Assembly (NCBI GenBank): GCA_002478265.1
Contig: DLNC01000028.1
Location: 1-7,360 of the forward strand
From: Syntrophaceae bacterium UBA7520
GTDB lineage: Bacteria; Desulfobacterota; Syntrophia; Syntrophales; Smithellaceae
Reading direction: 5' to 3'
DNA length: 7,360 nucleotides
Below the pieces are notes generated by a model that saw nothing but the letters and a program-made list of their open reading frames with translations, had not been told where the DNA came from and searched no databases. Positions 6,264-7,360 of this stretch are shown piece by piece (positions within the stretch are counted from its first letter, which is position 1; every line of letters begins with the position of its first letter). A program made the position numbers and the translations under genes.

Positions 6264-7118
6264 TTATCCGCTTATCCAAGGCGGCGGCCGCAATCGCCCG
6301 CCGCTCACATCGCGCATTTCCAGAGCTGTTATCTCTTCGCACAATACACCATTTGCGTCATAAATCCAACCATCGAAAATCAGACGCTTTTCGCTTGTCG
6401 CCTTTGGCACAACACGGCCCAGATAATCGCCCTCTTTTCTTGTCTGTTGATAAATTATTCTTTTTTCAAAGCCTACTGGAAAGGCGACCATATCGGCAAA
6501 ACGCTGCCCCCAAACACAGGCCATATGCATCAGCGCGTCAAAAGGGAATGGCGAGCCGAGCGTTTCCTCATCCGCTTGCGCCTCGCCTGCTGAAAGATAC
6601 CCCAGCGCGCCGGACGAAGAAACAGAGAGATCCCCTGTTATGTTCTGATATGCTTTGCCGAACACGACAAGCTCCCGGTAAATAGTCTCAGACGGGATGC
6701 TGATACACGCGCCGCTCAATTTTGCCGCGCCGCGAAAAGATACCGGTGCAGGTTTGGAATCAGAAATATTATTGAATTCAACAAAAGCGTGCTCTATCAT
6801 ACGGCTTATCTTATTAGTCTTCGCCTTGACGGCTGTCAAAAGAGCGACGGATACATCGCTTTCACCTTTTTTGAGCTTGATCATTATTGTTTGTTTTTTC
6901 GCGTCCGGCATAAGCGCTAAAAACCGCGGAAAGCGCGCCGCTGACAAACACAAAACATGAATTTCCGGATAAAGAATTTTAACGGCTTTGGCCATGATGA
7001 TGAGCGCCTCCGCCGCCGGCAGAATCGCCCTGCCTTCAAAGTGATGATCGTACAGGTAGGGTGCCAGATCTATTTCCAGCCTGTAGAGATTCTTTTTTAC
7101 TTCGGGAATGATTTCCAT
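6264..7118 (-). CDS. Stand-alone polyketide-synthase-type dehydratase (double hotdog)
   Basis: 284 residues, the size of one PKS dehydratase (PS-DH) domain, which folds as two fused hotdogs and removes water from 3-hydroxyacyl thioesters. The N-terminal hotdog carries the catalytic HxxxGxxxxP motif as H25..G29..P34 in DHHFEGRAILP. The C-terminal half carries the second motif, DxxxH, as D194-A-L-M-H198 in FPFDALMH. Between them, IYREL..FGKAY (147-157) corresponds to the LY..L...G..YGP strand that opens the second hotdog in PKS dehydratases, although the GP is lost. No carrier-protein or other PKS domain is attached, so it must act in trans on ACP- or CoA-bound chains. The start at 7118 overlaps the end of the thioesterase gene by 22 bp and has no Shine-Dalgarno, which suggests translational coupling. 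FabA/FabZ-like function is possible, but the double-hotdog length and motif order fit PS-DH better. The substrate is unknown. Confidence 0.75.
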   Translation of the reverse strand: MEIIPEVKKNLYRLEIDLAPYLYDHHFEGRAILPAAEALIIMAKAVKILYPEIHVLCLSAARFPRFLALMPDAKKQTIMIKLKKGESDVSVALLTAVKAKTNKISRMIEHAFVEFNNISDSKPAPVSFRGAAKLSGACISIPSETIYRELVVFGKAYQNITGDLSVSSSGALGYLSAGEAQADEETLGSPFPFDALMHMACVWGQRFADMVAFPVGFEKRIIYQQTRKEGDYLGRVVPKATSEKRLIFDGWIYDANGVLCEEITALEMRDVSGGRLRPPPWISG

Positions 7119-7360
7119 AACTGAACTGTTTTGGGATCAACCGCCACGGGAACGCCCTTAAGATTCATGGCGCAATGCCTGGTGAATCCGGCACAGATTA
7201 AACGCCCGTTTTCCGCGTGCGTAATCACATAGTCAAACTGCAGCTTAACCCGCTGAAGATTTACCGGGCGCGTGTGAATATGCATCACGTCATCATAATA
7301 AAGCGGCTGATAGAAACTGATTCCCAAGTCATAAATCGGATAAACATAGCCGCTGGCTTC
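7097..7360 (-). CDS. 4HBT-family acyl-CoA thioesterase, 3' part only
   Basis: The frame is open to the right edge; 87 C-terminal residues are visible of a protein normally ~130-140 long, so the N-terminus with the catalytic Asp/Glu is outside the window and an internal TTG at 7327 is not a start. The visible part follows the YbgC/4-hydroxybenzoyl-CoA thioesterase hotdog pattern: the Y-D-L-G-I-S-F-Y-Q-P-L-Y-Y-D-D segment (canonical Y..Pl.ydD), a strand HIHTRPV, a LQFDYVI strand, and LICAGFTRHCAMN (usual l.aeG.t.h...d), ending with the short helix ...TVQLWKS. These enzymes hydrolyse acyl-CoA or acyl-ACP thioesters in the cytosol. It overlaps the dehydratase gene by 22 bp and heads the visible part of the operon. 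Which thioester it cleaves cannot be told from the fragment. Confidence 0.8.
   Translation of the reverse strand, partial: EASGYVYPIYDLGISFYQPLYYDDVMHIHTRPVNLQRVKLQFDYVITHAENGRLICAGFTRHCAMNLKGVPVAVDPKTVQLWKSFPK

Overview
The window reads as chromosomal DNA of a Gram-negative bacterium, most likely a Desulfobacterota/Deltaproteobacteria-type anaerobe of the Syntrophales kind. This placement is an inference from gene content (MTA/SAH deaminase, a ~450-residue citrate synthase, CARDB surface protein, stand-alone PKS-type dehydratase) and from the lipoprotein and Sec signal peptides. No rRNA or other taxonomic marker is present. I saw no tRNA, CRISPR array, transposase or attachment site.

Layout. 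Positions 1-2679 are coded on the + strand: the 3' end of a secreted CARDB-domain protein (3-806), a small exported beta-sandwich protein resembling superoxide reductase (886-1239), a hairpin (1272-1302), and an MTA/SAH deaminase of the amidohydrolase superfamily (1345-2679). From 2705 to the right edge everything is on the - strand and converges on the deaminase with only 25 bp between. Read in the direction of transcription from the right edge, the order is a truncated 4HBT thioesterase (7360-7097), a stand-alone PKS-type double-hotdog dehydratase (7118-6264), a divergent PlsY acyltransferase (6251-5646), citrate synthase with its own promoter (5370-4003), a clear intrinsic terminator (3950-3911), and a lipoprotein MsrA-MsrB fusion with its own promoter (3829-2705).

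How the genes work together. The thioesterase, dehydratase and PlsY-like genes are tightly packed (22-bp overlap, then a 12-bp gap) and look like the tail of a lipid or polyketide-like acyl-chain operon. In that reading, acyl chains are dehydrated, released or hydrolysed, and transferred to a glycerol-phosphate-type acceptor. Citrate synthase and msrAB each look like separate transcription units. MsrAB is an envelope-anchored repair enzyme for oxidised methionine; the exported SOR-like protein could also belong to redox defence, but that link is speculative.

The points most worth a second look are the SOR-like protein with an incomplete metal site, the divergent PlsY coupled to a PKS-type dehydratase, the apparently leaderless msrAB transcript, and the operator-like inverted repeat inside the citrate synthase promoter.
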